A DNA stretch of 64,000 nucleotides from Calothrix sp. PCC 7716 (GCF_019977735.1 NZ_AP025018.1:2976001-3040000), one strand, 5' to 3'; counted from the stretch's first letter, positions 36,901 to 45,662 are shown. Numbers and translations are program-made. The notes: generated by a model not told the origin, from the letters alone.

Positions 36901-37610
36901 AAGGGTATTGGCGCCAAAGGTAATGTTTCAGGAAGTTTTAGCTCTTTATTCTGACCAAAAAGAAATACATCCAGAGCAGGTTGACAACTACGTTTTTCTA
37001 TCAAACGTTTAATGGCATCTTTTTGTACACGAATTGGATGCAAGTCACCAACTAGAGAGTTCGTAATGATTCCGCTGACAGAAGTGAGTTCTAAATATTC
37101 TTTACTCAATGAGACTTTTAGAGTATGTGTTTGTGAATTCAGTGATTCAAATTTGGCAGATACTCGCTCAAAATCTAAAAAATCTATTTCTTGCTTTAGT
37201 TCTATAAGACATCTTTCTGACGTTCGTAATTCCGATTGTTCTATGATTTTCGGTGGTAGATGTCCAATTACGGCGCCAATATTATTTGTTAATAAGAAAA
37301 AACTATCGCCTTGATAGTGCTGCTGATAAAATTCTTTGAAAGAGAGGTTATGAGAAACTACAGATATAAGCTTATACTTTTTTGGTGGCTTAATAGTATA
37401 TAAGTTTATATTATCGCCTTGACGACACTGCTTAATAGTTTTTAATAGTTCCGATGAAATAACTGAAGCAAGAGTTAAATATATGCACTTTGAAGTCTTG
37501 TCAATTCGGTAAGAAACAAAAGGGACTTGAAATTGCTTTTGTTCAATGAATCGTTCACATACATCCAGGTAACTTACCCAGAATTTTTGTAGATTCGCTT
37601 TTATAGTCAT
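33852..37610 (-). CDS. Large SF1 (UPF1-like) helicase with long coiled-coil insertion
   Basis: 1252 residues. Helicase motif I GPPATGKST lies near residue 267, Walker B/motif II VTIIDEVSKA near 947, and later motifs follow: GDWKQLPPIF, INQYRMHSQIM, TVDEFQGMEKDIIFVSL, INVAISRAKSLLIITG. Between motifs I and II an unusual ~650-residue block is dominated by charged heptads (for example KIRFELNMLQNSVQNLKNIL). An N-terminal ~240-residue domain precedes. UPF1-like SF1 helicases unwind DNA or RNA; many in bacteria are found near defence genes. The gene is followed by a small overlapping gene (33464-33901). Only a few GGCGCC sites fall in it (34829 to 37272). Confidence 0.85.
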   Translation of the reverse strand: MTIKANLQKFWVSYLDVCERFIEQKQFQVPFVSYRIDKTSKCIYLTLASVISSELLKTIKQCRQGDNINLYTIKPPKKYKLISVVSHNLSFKEFYQQHYQGDSFFLLTNNIGAVIGHLPPKIIEQSELRTSERCLIELKQEIDFLDFERVSAKFESLNSQTHTLKVSLSKEYLELTSVSGIITNSLVGDLHPIRVQKDAIKRLIEKRSCQPALDVFLFGQNKELKLPETLPLAPIPLYKHLNIHKLNEHQKLAIRMILASPDFFVLQGPPATGKSTVIVVLCSIIPLQGQKVLLSCQFNSAVDNIFSKLPKHQSILAVRLGEITKISEDVLEYFEKNAVITWLKSVAEDCDKNLQEMKKKFEQVDLFINCWEDVIRWVSWHQQSIQLLAIAENKKGIADKYQEAALEFKDRYLKTINIEKCIKLFIQEFQTHQFTYESNSELLQFLTEFKVYKVAPNLNQTESDLLEIATEIKQLILDIKPGGYIHNFKKDFAKLYRDIKLNILERQNSLKLTQEMEDKIKKIRFELNMLQNSVQNLKNILNHGITDESSEVVSLSSTYTSICERLSKFRNRNKSKITITIIIDAFQILRRQINFVQLIRSWEEAEINLLPNKINQHKYIYDKLINLEKLSTLIFVGRLYKPTLYHAKEQLKCSLENIFNNAQRHFYHAKTSDLAIKIHDEYNSELQIAEAKVIELTSQYEQEEINLQGEQRRYKKLLEDAQLCFGEANYLKTALNEVFEPFVDTIDLIEVENSLEIEELLKVNKNVVSMAASIEKFIPIAENKIIQPFQNGLLTVSEFNLSSQNEYALSEQSALDKANSFNEEYDSIMSQIKCKDEKHQLGHRLWEELRTQNSVPEFCNKPIPDLELLKLQREPWLSSIGGETEVKRLEIKIQIKEDWIAQIRSGDIEISDESYELFLKHANVVGATCIQAGNQKTFLNRFSEFDVTIIDEVSKATITEMVIPCLVGKKIVLAGDWKQLPPIFKDEAYFIEAAKTLGVDAVELQKQLTKSLFKERYEYLEKIQASRTIMLINQYRMHSQIMSGVNPFYGNKLILGYSKQDSERAHKISIPKLINSKHHLMWVDLPLDNSNWHHQQIGTGRQNPLEAELIFSIIMKMKNSFKKDASHKKEIGIISVYKAQTDLIKSLYNQKKLDLPPNVTLTIGTVDEFQGMEKDIIFVSLVLNKPEVLPSEFLQTPERINVAISRAKSLLIITGSSHNYVELESEASPIYKHILDIAKNHKGYVPANKFMD

Positions 37611-38217
37611 GATAAACTATCCTTTCTGATACACTCTAGATAAAGGCGCCTTGTTACATATGCGTTAAATTTTCTTGATGTTTGATGCGGACAATAAAAT
37701 AATACTTAATTACTAACGCGCACCACACATGAATTAATTTTTGTATAGCAACCGATATCAGAGAGTGAAAATCACGGCGCCCAGATACCCAACTTTAAGC
37801 AGCGTTAAAGTCGGGTATATGAATTACATCTTCACAAATGATTTACGATTGGTATGTTATTTCGATATCAATTTTTAATGATTCGTGTATGAATAGTCAT
37901 CAGTAGTATCACTTATATTACAATATAGTGAGTACTGCCTAGCAAAAAGCTACAGACCAGGACGCAATATTTTTTCAGCGACTTGAGGCAACCAGCGTTG
38001 AAGAAAAAATAGCAGTTTGACTTATTGACACCAGAAGAAACTGCTGAACTGGAGGCAATAGGCGAACTAGACACTATATTTAGTTATATTAACGCAATTA
38101 ACGCATCACAATCGTGACAATTTCAAACAGCATCCAAGAACTTGTACGAAAGCATCAATATAGTTTTTTTACCACAGAGACACAGAGTACACAGAGAGGA
38201 GAGTTAGAGAGAGGCGC
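37611..38217. other. 607-bp noncoding gap with hairpin and gene remnant
   Basis: A stem-loop at 37786-37817 (TACCCAACTTTAA, loop, TTAAAGTCGGGTA) has 12 of 13 canonical pairs plus one G-T. From ~38023 a frame reads FDLLTPEETAELEAIGELD and stops at TGA 38117; a TAG just upstream leaves no start, so it looks like a fragment of a small antitoxin-like gene. 38170-38194 carries the ACCACAGAGACACAGAG repeat also found at 50047-50080 and 55142-55158. No intact gene was seen. Confidence 0.5.
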
Positions 38218-38733
38218 CTACCTTACTTTTACTTCTTGCTTAAGATTTTCTGTCTGCCGCATAGCAGCTAAATGCTCTAAGTAAAAATCATCAATTTTTG
38301 CAATAAATTTATCATTAACAATTTCTACTCCTAACGCATCACTGACAGCTAAAAAATCTAGGAATGATGCATTTTGATAGTCTTTATCTTCAAAGGATTT
38401 AATTTCTTCTTCGGTGCGATTGCATAGTGCAGCAAGTTCTTTTTGGGTAATTTTAAAAGCTATTCTAGCTTTAATTAATAACTGAGATATTTTATTCATG
38501 CACTCCACTTTGAGCGCAATAGGTTCGTTGGGATTATGAGCAATTAAGGCTTCATATTCTGCTATTTGTTCTTGTAGGTCTTCGCATTGAGACGTGACAC
38601 CATCATAGTGAATCTGCCAAACGTCTGGTTGATTTTTTTTCTTGTGGTCGTCTTGCTCTAACATGGTGATTGCTCGACCCATGCCTTCTACCCAATTTTT
38701 GGTAATATTATACTCTAGCTCGTTTTTAATCAT
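38218..38733 (-). CDS. XRE/HigA-like DNA-binding protein
   Basis: 171 residues from ATG 38733 (a GTG three codons earlier is possible). The C-terminal half has an XRE-type helix-turn-helix: ARIAFKITQKELAALCNRTE, then EIKSFEDKDYQNASFLDFL and SDALGVEI. The N-terminal ~75 residues are helical (TSQCEDLQEQIAEYEALIAH). This is the layout of HigA-type antitoxins/regulators whose toxin partner is encoded nearby; no toxin gene is seen beside it, so it may be a lone regulator. Confidence 0.72.
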   Translation of the reverse strand: MIKNELEYNITKNWVEGMGRAITMLEQDDHKKKNQPDVWQIHYDGVTSQCEDLQEQIAEYEALIAHNPNEPIALKVECMNKISQLLIKARIAFKITQKELAALCNRTEEEIKSFEDKDYQNASFLDFLAVSDALGVEIVNDKFIAKIDDFYLEHLAAMRQTENLKQEVKVR

Positions 38734-39060
38734 GGCTCCCACCTTAAAAGGTCTATTGCTATAATACCTTTTCTCATTTTTGAGTCGTAATTGTAAACTT
38801 TTATATTGAAATTACATCAAAATTCCATCGAATTTCAATAATTTTTCAATTGATACTCTATGCGTTACGGTTTCATAATAGAACTTGAAAAGAAAAAGCG
38901 CATGGGTTCTTTAGCTGAGGTACATTATGATTAAAAAACTAAAGGTACTCTTTGAGGGGGGAAGAGGCAGGATTTTGTTTGGCTTGTATTGCTCATTCTA
39001 ATAGTTTTAGCTACTTTACGTTAGATTTATAGTGTAGTAACTATTACTTAATTCTTACCA
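38734..39060. other. 327-bp intergenic region, no confident gene
   Basis: A 24-codon frame starting at ATG 38870 (MRYGFIIELEKKKRMGSLAE) could be a fragment of a toxin-type gene, but is too short to call. The promoters of the XRE gene (leftward) and the kinase-GUN4 gene (rightward) must both be here. I see no repeat of note. Confidence 0.4.
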
Positions 39061-40434
39061 ATGCCAACTTGGGAACCAAATCAACCAATACAAAACGGAA
39101 GGTTCATTATTCAAAAAGTGCTTGGAGGTGGAGGCTTTGGTGTCACCTATAGTGCAATTGAATACCCTATGGGCAAATTAGTTGTTATCAAAACCTTAAA
39201 ACCCCAACAGCAAAGTCAACCAGATTTTAACAGACGACAGCTAAATTTTGTCAATGAAGGAATGCGTTTAGCCACATGCAATCACCCGCATATTGTTAGA
39301 GCGCGCGAATTCATTGACGAAAATGGACTTTTAGGGATGGTAATGGAATATGTTGATGGTTCGGATTTGGCGTTTTATCTTAAATTCCGAGGAAAATTAA
39401 AGGAAACAGAAGCTTTAACTTATATTGACCAGGTTGGAAAAGCCCTAGAATATGTCCACGAACAAGGATTATTCCATTTGGACGTTAAGCCCAATAATAT
39501 TTTGTTGCGTCGTGGTACAAAAGAAGCTGTACTAATTGATTTTGGTTTGGCACAAGAATTTACAACTGGTCAAATAGGAAATATTGCAAGTGGTGGAACT
39601 GTTGGTTATGCACCTATTGAACAGCATGAAAAACGAGGTTTACTTGGTGATTATACTGATGTTTATGCTTTAGCTGCAACACTATATACTCTCTTAACAG
39701 ATATTGTGCCTGTTCAGGCTAATTTTAGGAAGGTTGAACAATTACCACCACCGAAACAGTATAATTCTAAAATTAGTAGCCATGTGAATGATGCTATTGT
39801 CAAGGGGATGGCATTGGAACCTCAAGATAGACCGCAAACTGTGCGGGAGTTTAGAGAGTTACTGGGTGTTTTAACTGGCGCCACAGTTACAAATGTTAAT
39901 GAAATAAAAATCAATAGTTATAACGCTCCTAAAGTTGTAACACCAGTCCAAAGCCAACCAAATATCCAACCAAATATCAATTACGCTGAACTAGAAAGCT
40001 TGTTAAGAGCTTCTCAGTGGAGAGAAGCAGATTATAAAACCTATCAACTGATGCTTCAAGCGGTTAATCGTCAAGCGTTTGGTTGGATGAGAAAAGAGGA
40101 ATTACATAACTTTCCTTGTTCCGTTCTTCTTTATATTGACAAACTATGGAAATTATACAGTAACGGTATATTTGGCTTAACTGTTCAGCAGCAAATCTGG
40201 CGTGATATTAGTATTTCCTCTCAAAATCTAAATATTGCAACTTTTTATACCTTTAGTGAGGAAGTGGGCTGGCGAAGGAATAATGAATGGTTAAAATATG
40301 ATAAGTTTACTTTTAACTTAGAGGCTCAAAAAGGACACCTTCCTTCATTTGGATATGGTGTTCAGCCCTTCCATGAATGGCAACCCAGTTTGCAAGATTT
40401 CTTCCCTCGCATTAGTAGTTGTCTATCACAATAA
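39061..40434 (+). CDS. Serine/threonine kinase fused to GUN4 domain
   Basis: 457 residues. Kinase part ~10-270: GGGGFGVTYSA (glycine loop), VVIKTLK (catalytic Lys), HLDVKPNNILL (catalytic loop, HRD replaced by HLD), IDFGLAQE (DFG) and GTVGYAPIEQ. C-terminal GUN4 domain ~305-457: YAELESLLRASQWREADYKT, FPCSVLLYIDKLWKLYSNGI and FNLEAQKGHLPSFG. GUN4 binds porphyrins (Mg-protoporphyrin/bilins) and stimulates Mg-chelatase in phototrophs; kinase-GUN4 fusions are common in cyanobacteria, where they presumably couple tetrapyrrole status to phosphorylation. First gene of a cluster with the SPFH and FHA-kinase genes. Confidence 0.9.
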   Translation: MPTWEPNQPIQNGRFIIQKVLGGGGFGVTYSAIEYPMGKLVVIKTLKPQQQSQPDFNRRQLNFVNEGMRLATCNHPHIVRAREFIDENGLLGMVMEYVDGSDLAFYLKFRGKLKETEALTYIDQVGKALEYVHEQGLFHLDVKPNNILLRRGTKEAVLIDFGLAQEFTTGQIGNIASGGTVGYAPIEQHEKRGLLGDYTDVYALAATLYTLLTDIVPVQANFRKVEQLPPPKQYNSKISSHVNDAIVKGMALEPQDRPQTVREFRELLGVLTGATVTNVNEIKINSYNAPKVVTPVQSQPNIQPNINYAELESLLRASQWREADYKTYQLMLQAVNRQAFGWMRKEELHNFPCSVLLYIDKLWKLYSNGIFGLTVQQQIWRDISISSQNLNIATFYTFSEEVGWRRNNEWLKYDKFTFNLEAQKGHLPSFGYGVQPFHEWQPSLQDFFPRISSCLSQ

Positions 40435-40646
40435 CAAAATCATTGTTTTTGTCTTCCGATGCATAAATTCCACCACTTTAAAGAGAGATGATCTTATAGT
40501 CGCGCGCTCTTAAGCTAATTACTCTGTGTATCAACGTAAATTCGTTGTTACGAGTTTTTAGAAATAGTTCCTTTAATGGTTATGGTGCCGAACGATACCC
40601 AAATAACGTAGTTAACTGCAATTCTTTATTATTAGGAAGATACCGT

Positions 40647-43382
40647 ATGACTATGAAAACTAATTCATTTATCAGCAGTTTGGTAACGGTTTCAATAGGT
40701 TTAAGTAGCATTTTTATCATGAGGCAGTCTAGTAATCTAGTGAATTACCGATATTCTGCCACTTCAGTGGAACACACCTCAAATCTACTGTCTAGTCAGG
40801 CGCCAAATAAATCTGTATTATTACAAGCTAGCTTAAAGCAACCTGTAACAACAGCGGGAATATCTATAGGTTGGGTGGGTGGTATTTTCTTAGTATTGGG
40901 AGCTATTGGATATGTCATAGTAGTAAAAAAAGGAATTGTAGTAATTAAAAATGATGAAGTTGGAATTGTGATTAAGAAATTTAACCTTAATCCTCTTACT
41001 CCTAAACTTCAACAAGGACACTTAATTGCTTTGCATGGAGAAGCTGGTTCTCAAGCAAAAGTACTTGCTCCTGGTTCCCATTGGGGTTATTTCCCTCACA
41101 TGTATACCGTCCGCAAGGAGAAAGCAATTCAAATTCTACCGGAGGAAATTGGACTAGTTGTTGCCAAAGATGGCGCCAATATATCACCTGAACAAGTGGG
41201 ACAACATTTCGGTAAACCTGTTGAATGTAAAGACTTTCAGGATGCGGTTGCATTTATTCAAAATGGCGGTCAAAAAGGTAAACAGTTAGCAATTCTACAG
41301 TCTGGTACTTACCGAATTAACACTGAACTTTTTGAAATTACCAAGGCGCCAGTAATTAATGTTTCTCCAGATGAAATTGGACTAGTTGTTGCCAAAGATG
41401 GTGCGGATATACCATCTGAACAATTGGGACAACTTTTTGGTAAGCCTGTTGAATGTAATAACTTTCAAGATGCAGATGCATTTATTAAAAATGGCGGTCA
41501 AAAGGGTAAACAATTAGCAATTCTACAATCTGGCACTTACCGAATTAATACTGAACTTTTTGAAATTACCAAGAATTCTGGAATTTCTATTCCCCCAGAT
41601 AAAATTGGATTAGTTGTTGCTAACGATGGCGCCACTATACCGTTAGGACGACAGTTGGGGAAAGTTGTAAATTGTAATGACTTTCAGGATGCCCATGCAT
41701 TTATTCAAAATGGAGGTGAAAGGGGTAAACAGCTAGCAATTTTAAAACCTGGTGAGTACGATATTAACACCGAGCTATTTAGCGTTTACACTCAGTCAGT
41801 AATTAATATTCCCCAAGGAGAAATTGGACTAGTGGTTGCCCTAGATGGCACCAATAAACCTGAACAACAACAACTGGGTAAAGTTGTAGAGTGCAATAAT
41901 TTTCAGGATGCTTATGCGTTTATTCAAAATGGCGGTCAAAAGGGTAGACAATTAGCAATTTTAACATCTGGAGTTTACCAGATTAACACAAATTTATTCA
42001 CTGTTATTACTGCTGCTAATGCTACTCAGTATGGTATGAATAAGAGTGATTTACGGGTATATACTATCGAAGCTGGAAATATAGGTATTGTAACTACCTA
42101 CGATGGTATACCAATTCAATCTGATGAGATAGCTGGGGCGCCTGTCGATGGTCATAATAATTTCCAGAATGGGCAAAAGTTTATTGATGGCAAAGGACGC
42201 AGAGGTTTACAAGAAGAAATTTTACCACCTGGGTCATGGAATATAAATCCTTGGTTTGCTTCAGTTGAGCAGGTAGAACTGACTGATGTTCCAGTTGGTT
42301 CAGTTGGGGTTGTTATCTCTCAAGTTGGTAAACATTCTGAGAATAAAGATGGTGTCGTCGAACCTGGATATAGAGGAGTTTGGAACCAACCTCTCCGTCC
42401 TGGTAAACACGTAATTAACACAAAAGTGATGGATGTGGAGATAGTACCAACTCAACCAATAACATTAGACTGGTCAAACAAAAAAAAGCCATCTACTAAC
42501 TACGATGCAAGTTTGAATGCGATAAAACTTTGCTCCAAAGATGGTTCTTTCCATTTTCATGTAGAAGTAACGCAAGTTATTCGCGTGCCAGAAGAAAAGG
42601 CGCCTACAATGATTTATCGTGTTGGCAAGAAAGATAATAATTCGGCAAATAGTTCTATAAAAGCTTTAATTGTTAAGATATTACAACCAGCAGTTGAGAA
42701 TTACTTCCGTGATTCTGCACAAAATTCCGAAGCGCTAGACTTTCTTGACCAACGTAATTATCAAGCAAGACAAGCACATGATTTTATTAAATCAGCACTC
42801 AACGATTATGGTGTTGAAGCAGAAAAAACTTTAATTGGTGAGATTGACCTGCCTGATAATTTGCTTCATATTTTAACAGAACGCAAAATGGCAGAGGAAG
42901 AGCGCAAAACGATGGATGAGCAAAGAAAAACTGAAAAAGTACGCCTCGAACTTGCGCGCGAGTTAGCGGAAACTAAGATTCAAGAAAGTTTAGTCATAGC
43001 TCAAAAATCTGTAGAGATTGCTCAACTCGAAGCTATGGCACAACAATATAGAATTAATCTTGAAATCGAACGAACTCGCGAACTACGTGAAATAGAATTA
43101 GTAGTTCTAGCAAAAACTATTGATATCATTGGTCGTGAAGGTTGGCTAGATATTGAAAAATTGAAGGAGTTAGTCAAACTTCAGCTTCCAGAGGTTTGGG
43201 TTAACAATTCTAGCGATGGGGGTTCTGGATTAATCGATGCGGTAATGCCTCAAGTGTTAAGAACTCTTAAAAATAGTACAAATGGTTCAAGTAATGGCTT
43301 ATCAACACACCAAACAAGTAAAACGTTAGAGACTTCATCTACTTCAAATCATACTTTACCAGCAGCATATCCTGAAGATTAA
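40647..43382 (+). CDS. SPFH (flotillin/band 7-like) protein with amplified internal repeats
   Basis: About 911 residues from ATG 40647 (AGGA 40634-40637 upstream); an upstream frame from 40545 is less likely. A membrane segment (GWVGGIFLVLGAIGYVIVV) is followed by an N-terminal region and four tandem ~75-residue units beginning EIGLVVAKDGA and ending SGTYRINTELFEI, plus a more diverged fifth (GNIGIVTTYDGIPIQ). Relatives in this family carry about one such unit. Then come the SPFH core (~600-790) and a coiled-coil (ERKMAEEERKTMDEQRKTEK). The protein probably forms membrane scaffolds. It lies between two kinase genes on the same strand, so a signalling or stress-related role is plausible. Confidence 0.82.
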   Translation: MTMKTNSFISSLVTVSIGLSSIFIMRQSSNLVNYRYSATSVEHTSNLLSSQAPNKSVLLQASLKQPVTTAGISIGWVGGIFLVLGAIGYVIVVKKGIVVIKNDEVGIVIKKFNLNPLTPKLQQGHLIALHGEAGSQAKVLAPGSHWGYFPHMYTVRKEKAIQILPEEIGLVVAKDGANISPEQVGQHFGKPVECKDFQDAVAFIQNGGQKGKQLAILQSGTYRINTELFEITKAPVINVSPDEIGLVVAKDGADIPSEQLGQLFGKPVECNNFQDADAFIKNGGQKGKQLAILQSGTYRINTELFEITKNSGISIPPDKIGLVVANDGATIPLGRQLGKVVNCNDFQDAHAFIQNGGERGKQLAILKPGEYDINTELFSVYTQSVINIPQGEIGLVVALDGTNKPEQQQLGKVVECNNFQDAYAFIQNGGQKGRQLAILTSGVYQINTNLFTVITAANATQYGMNKSDLRVYTIEAGNIGIVTTYDGIPIQSDEIAGAPVDGHNNFQNGQKFIDGKGRRGLQEEILPPGSWNINPWFASVEQVELTDVPVGSVGVVISQVGKHSENKDGVVEPGYRGVWNQPLRPGKHVINTKVMDVEIVPTQPITLDWSNKKKPSTNYDASLNAIKLCSKDGSFHFHVEVTQVIRVPEEKAPTMIYRVGKKDNNSANSSIKALIVKILQPAVENYFRDSAQNSEALDFLDQRNYQARQAHDFIKSALNDYGVEAEKTLIGEIDLPDNLLHILTERKMAEEERKTMDEQRKTEKVRLELARELAETKIQESLVIAQKSVEIAQLEAMAQQYRINLEIERTRELREIELVVLAKTIDIIGREGWLDIEKLKELVKLQLPEVWVNNSSDGGSGLIDAVMPQVLRTLKNSTNGSSNGLSTHQTSKTLETSSTSNHTLPAAYPED

Positions 43383-43398
43383 GATTTATTATTTTCTC

Positions 43399-44808
43399 AT
43401 GCCAGCCAAAATTACCCTTACTGTTACCCAAGGCAAACTCCAAGGACGACAATTTATTTTTGACTCCCGCACTACCTGTATTCTTGGTAGAAATGTAGAT
43501 TGTAATCCAAAATTGCCTGATAATGAAGACCATCGCACTATTTCCCGCTACCATTGTTTACTAGATATAAATCCCCCTGCTATTCGGATACGAGATTTTG
43601 GTAGTAGAAATGGTACTTACGTCAATAGCAAAAAAATTGGACAACGGCAAGCTGAACAAACTCCAGAAGAAGGCGCCAAGCTTCAATTTGCTGAACATGA
43701 CTTGCAAGATGGTGATGAAATCAAACTGGGTAACACTATTTTTAAAATTAGCATTGAAAGTGACCCACAGGAAATAAATATTTCTAACTTTATTTCTAAC
43801 TTTATTTCCAACTTTTTTCCTAGCACTGTTTATATAGACGACAACTCAGAACAACTTACACAGCCGCTAAATTTTTTGAATAAAATTAAAGGCTTGTTGA
43901 AATTAGCTGACAGTGGCGACAATAATTTAATTGCAATTCGGGGTTATCAAATTGTTAAACTGCTAGGAAAAGGTGGATTTGGAGAAGTTTATTTAGCAAA
44001 ACATAATCAATCTGGTAAATTTGTCGCACTCAAGGTAATGTTACCATCTGTGGCTGCTGCTGGTGAGCAAGCTTATCAAATGTTTCTTAGGGAAACAGAG
44101 AACACTAAAGCTTTACGACATCCTAATGTAGTAGAGTTAATAGACTATGGATACTCTGAAAACATTTTCTTCTTTACAATGGAGTATTGTAAGGGTGGTA
44201 ATGTATTTGATTTAGTACGGCAACAGGATAAGCCACTATCTATTGATTTAGCGTTGGCAATCATACTACAAATTCTTGACGGTTTGGAATATACCCACAA
44301 TGCTCAAATTCCTTATGTCAAACTGGATGGTGGTGGGTTTGGTAGAGGTAGGGGTTTAGTTCACCGTGACCTTAAACCTAATAATATCTTTTTGGACTGG
44401 GTTGATGTTGATAAAAAATTTGTTGCTAAAGTTGGTGATTATGGTTTATCTAAAGCTTTTGATATCGCAGGTTTAAGCGGTCAAACTATGAGCGGCGCCA
44501 AAGCTGGGACTCCATTTTTTATGCCTCGTCAGCAAGTACTTAACTTTAAATATACCCAACCAGATGTAGATATTTGGGCTACAGCAGCTTGTTTGTACTA
44601 TATGCTTACAGAAAATTTACCGCGCAACTTCACTGGTGCCGACGCTTTCTTAACGGTTTTGCAAAATGACCCAGTACCAATTAAAGCGCGAAATGCGTCA
44701 ATTCCACAACCACTTGCAGAGGTAATTGATTTAGCATTGGTGGAAAAACCAGAAATTTACTTTAAAACAGCAATAGAATTTAAGCAAGCATTGCTCTCAG
44801 TATTATAA
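43399..44808 (+). CDS. FHA domain serine/threonine kinase
   Basis: 469 residues. FHA domain ~25-110 (CILGRNVDCNPKLPDNEDHR, SRYHCLLDINPPAIRIRDFG, SRNGTYVN). Kinase ~185-469: LGKGGFGEVYLAK, FVALKVML, VHRDLKPNNIFLD, VGDYGLSKAF (DFG changed to DYG) and AGTPFFMPRQQ. The activation segment lies between DYG and GTPFF. 16 bp after the SPFH gene, so likely the same transcript. FHA binds phosphothreonine, so it may recognise phosphorylated products of a kinase. Confidence 0.9.
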   Translation: MPAKITLTVTQGKLQGRQFIFDSRTTCILGRNVDCNPKLPDNEDHRTISRYHCLLDINPPAIRIRDFGSRNGTYVNSKKIGQRQAEQTPEEGAKLQFAEHDLQDGDEIKLGNTIFKISIESDPQEINISNFISNFISNFFPSTVYIDDNSEQLTQPLNFLNKIKGLLKLADSGDNNLIAIRGYQIVKLLGKGGFGEVYLAKHNQSGKFVALKVMLPSVAAAGEQAYQMFLRETENTKALRHPNVVELIDYGYSENIFFFTMEYCKGGNVFDLVRQQDKPLSIDLALAIILQILDGLEYTHNAQIPYVKLDGGGFGRGRGLVHRDLKPNNIFLDWVDVDKKFVAKVGDYGLSKAFDIAGLSGQTMSGAKAGTPFFMPRQQVLNFKYTQPDVDIWATAACLYYMLTENLPRNFTGADAFLTVLQNDPVPIKARNASIPQPLAEVIDLALVEKPEIYFKTAIEFKQALLSVL

Positions 44809-44850
44809 AACATGTTGAGGTTGATTTAGAAAGAAAAATTATATGAACTA

Positions 44851-45573
44851 TTAGTCTAATAATTTTACTTTTAAAGTGTAACCTCGTCTGCCTTCAGTTT
44901 TAAGGAATTCAGGTTCATGTGAGTCTAACTCAATCTTTTTGCGAATTTCATAAATTAAGTGAGCTAGGTCGCTATTATTGCGCTCAAAAGCATCATCGTA
45001 AATAGCTTTTATTAGCTCTTCACTATTACAGACAGTAAGTTGATTATTATTTAGCTGATTTTTTTTAGCCATGTAATCAATAAGCTTTTGAGCTTGCGGA
45101 CGCAGGTTTATTGCTTCTGATGTATCATCTACCCGCCAAAGTTTTTGCTGGCTGAAGCTATAAGCTAAATAGACATGTCTAAATTGCTCAACTGCATTAG
45201 TTGTTAAATTTTCAAGATTTTTAAATGTTAGCTTCCAAAATACAGGTTTATCTTGTGACAAAAATTTATCCAGAATCTCAATAACATCATTATCTTTTAA
45301 ACGTAATTTGCCATCAGTACGTACATCGATTCTTTGATTTTCACCCCGTTTAACAAAAGTTCCATTCGCGCTTGGTTTATCATCTACTACCCACCAATAA
45401 TTATCATTAAATTCAAGGACACAATGTTGTCTCGAAATTGTTCTTTTGGGGTTAGGTAGCACAATATCGTTTTGAGTATCACGTCCCACTGTTAAACGAA
45501 CTTTTTCAATGTTTATTATATAGCTATCGCCATCTGGTGGTTGAATTTCTAGTGACGGGTACGCTGAATGCAT
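44851..45573 (-). CDS. FHA domain fused to a winged-helix DNA-binding domain
   Basis: 240 residues. FHA domain ~25-115 (VGRDTQNDIVLPNPKRTISR, QHCVLEF, SANGTFVKRG). The C-terminal ~100 residues resemble an OmpR/PhoB winged helix: LIDYMAKKNQLNNNQLTVCN, then LAHLIYEIRKKIELDSHEPE and FLKTEGRRGYTLKVK, the usual R-R-K-le ... TvrG-GY pattern. This would be a phosphothreonine-reading transcription factor. It is convergent with the kinase genes, so its link to them is by neighbourhood. Confidence 0.78.
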   Translation of the reverse strand: MHSAYPSLEIQPPDGDSYIINIEKVRLTVGRDTQNDIVLPNPKRTISRQHCVLEFNDNYWWVVDDKPSANGTFVKRGENQRIDVRTDGKLRLKDNDVIEILDKFLSQDKPVFWKLTFKNLENLTTNAVEQFRHVYLAYSFSQQKLWRVDDTSEAINLRPQAQKLIDYMAKKNQLNNNQLTVCNSEELIKAIYDDAFERNNSDLAHLIYEIRKKIELDSHEPEFLKTEGRRGYTLKVKLLD

Positions 45574-45619
45574 AATAATTTCCTAAATTCATAGAATATT
45601 TGTATTAATTGTCATCACG

Positions 45620-45649
45620 TGTAGAGACGCGACATGTCGCGTCTCTACA
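45620..45649. repeat. Perfect 30-bp palindrome
   Basis: TGTAGAGACGCGACATGTCG followed by CGTCTCTACA is fully self-complementary. It lies between the FHA-winged-helix gene and the RsmB-like gene, upstream of the former. Related palindromes occur at 477-496 and 59715-59756. Confidence 0.85.
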
Positions 45650-45662
45650 ACAATGGCGTATT

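Noticed and set aside
38870-38944. 24-codon frame as a small gene
   Set aside because: Too short and no family match; noted only as part of the gap.
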